Source: Sulfolobus sp. UBA167
GTDB lineage: Archaea; Thermoproteota; Thermoprotei_A; Sulfolobales; Sulfolobaceae
DNA length: 13,172 nucleotides
Direction of reading: 5' to 3'
NCBI GenBank assembly: GCA_002495845.1
Contig: DAHF01000109.1
Span: 237-13,408, forward strand
Below, piece by piece: positions 12,851 to 13,172 of this stretch. A model generated the notes under the pieces. It had not been told where the DNA came from. It saw nothing but the letters and a program-made list of their open reading frames with translations, and ran no database searches. Every line of letters begins with the position of its first letter. Position 1 is the first letter of the stretch. Made by a program: the position numbers and the translations under genes.

Positions 12851-13172
12851 TCACTTTGCCTCAACCACTGCCTCCTTTGTTGGTTTAGCCTGGAACCTGT
12901 AGTTTTTGACAGTCAAGGATATTAACAGGTTCAGGATTGCCATCCCTATTCCCACGGTAAATATTAGGTTGAATGCCGTGGAACTTGGGAGTATCTCGAC
13001 CATGTAAGTCCCGTCGAAGGGAAGAACAAAGGCCCCCTGATAACTCGACATTATGGAGGTCGTGATCACTGGCCCAACAGCGCTTCCTATGTTCCTGATC
13101 AATGTGTTCATTCCTATGCCCACTCCCCTATCCTCAGGAGGTAGAGAGACGGATATCATGTTCACTATGGGA
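12851..13172 (-). CDS. C-terminal part of an MFS transporter (DHA2-like), 5' end outside window
   Basis: The minus-strand frame is open from the right edge to TGA 12853-12851, about 106 residues. The edge sequence reads PIVNMISVSLPPEDRG, so the GTG at 13165 is an internal Val and the gene continues beyond the window. Visible are the cytoplasmic-loop pattern LPPEDRGVGIGMNTLIRNIG followed by SAVGPVITTSIM, typical of the penultimate repeat of 14-helix major facilitator drug exporters (R-x-x-G-x-x-G-P-x-x), then an extracytoplasmic loop and a final helix (LIFTVGIGMAILNLLISLTV, about residues 66-85 of the fragment) with a basic, then acidic tail. Substrate unknown. No further gene fits between it and the vapC remnant. 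Confidence 0.85.
   Translation of the reverse strand, partial: PIVNMISVSLPPEDRGVGIGMNTLIRNIGSAVGPVITTSIMSSYQGAFVLPFDGTYMVEILPSSTAFNLIFTVGIGMAILNLLISLTVKNYRFQAKPTKEAVVEAK

Overview
The window looks like a chromosomal segment from a thermoacidophilic crenarchaeon of the order Sulfolobales. The signs are: TATA boxes centred about 25-27 bases upstream of ATG or GTG start codons (leaderless transcription), AGA/AGG arginine and ATA isoleucine codons, Sso10a/HTH_45-type winged-helix proteins, secreted proteins rich in Asn-X-Ser/Thr sequons, and a crenarchaeal-type vapBC pair. Genus cannot be fixed by eye.

Region 1 (1-455) holds the end of an unrecognised plus-strand gene and a short coding-like remnant facing it. 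Region 2 (456-4375, minus strand) is the most coherent unit. In transcription order it has two related secreted proteins of about 170-180 residues with TasA/AbpA/archaeal 'thread'-like N-termini, a membrane signal peptidase with an extra extracytoplasmic domain, and a large bitopic DUF5305-like glycoprotein. I read it as a dedicated surface-filament locus: subunits, their processing enzyme and a membrane anchor or assembly factor. A TATA box and a T-tract lie between consecutive genes, so subunits can be made in excess over the enzyme. Divergent from it, at 5076, is a small membrane-anchored protein whose post-membrane sequence begins with the same FTYT motif as the subunits.

Region 3 (5653-7947) contains two paralogous Sso10a/HTH_45 winged-helix proteins on opposite strands. 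The first is in an apparent operon with a three-helix membrane protein. Between them lies a small protein of possible START-like fold and a pair of adjacent hairpins. Region 4 (7948-10810) is gene-poor. It holds a 275-residue winged-helix-like protein with an unknown beta-rich C-terminal domain, converging on a TPR protein.

Region 5 (10811-12848) is decaying: a class I methyltransferase broken by frameshifts and many stops, still preceded by a good palindromic operator-like site, and a vapBC module in which both start codons are gone and vapC has an early TGA. The window ends inside an MFS transporter gene read from the right. Overall coding density is low for a Sulfolobales genome, with four gene-less stretches of roughly 0.4-0.7 kb besides the pseudogenes, which fits an accessory or eroding region.
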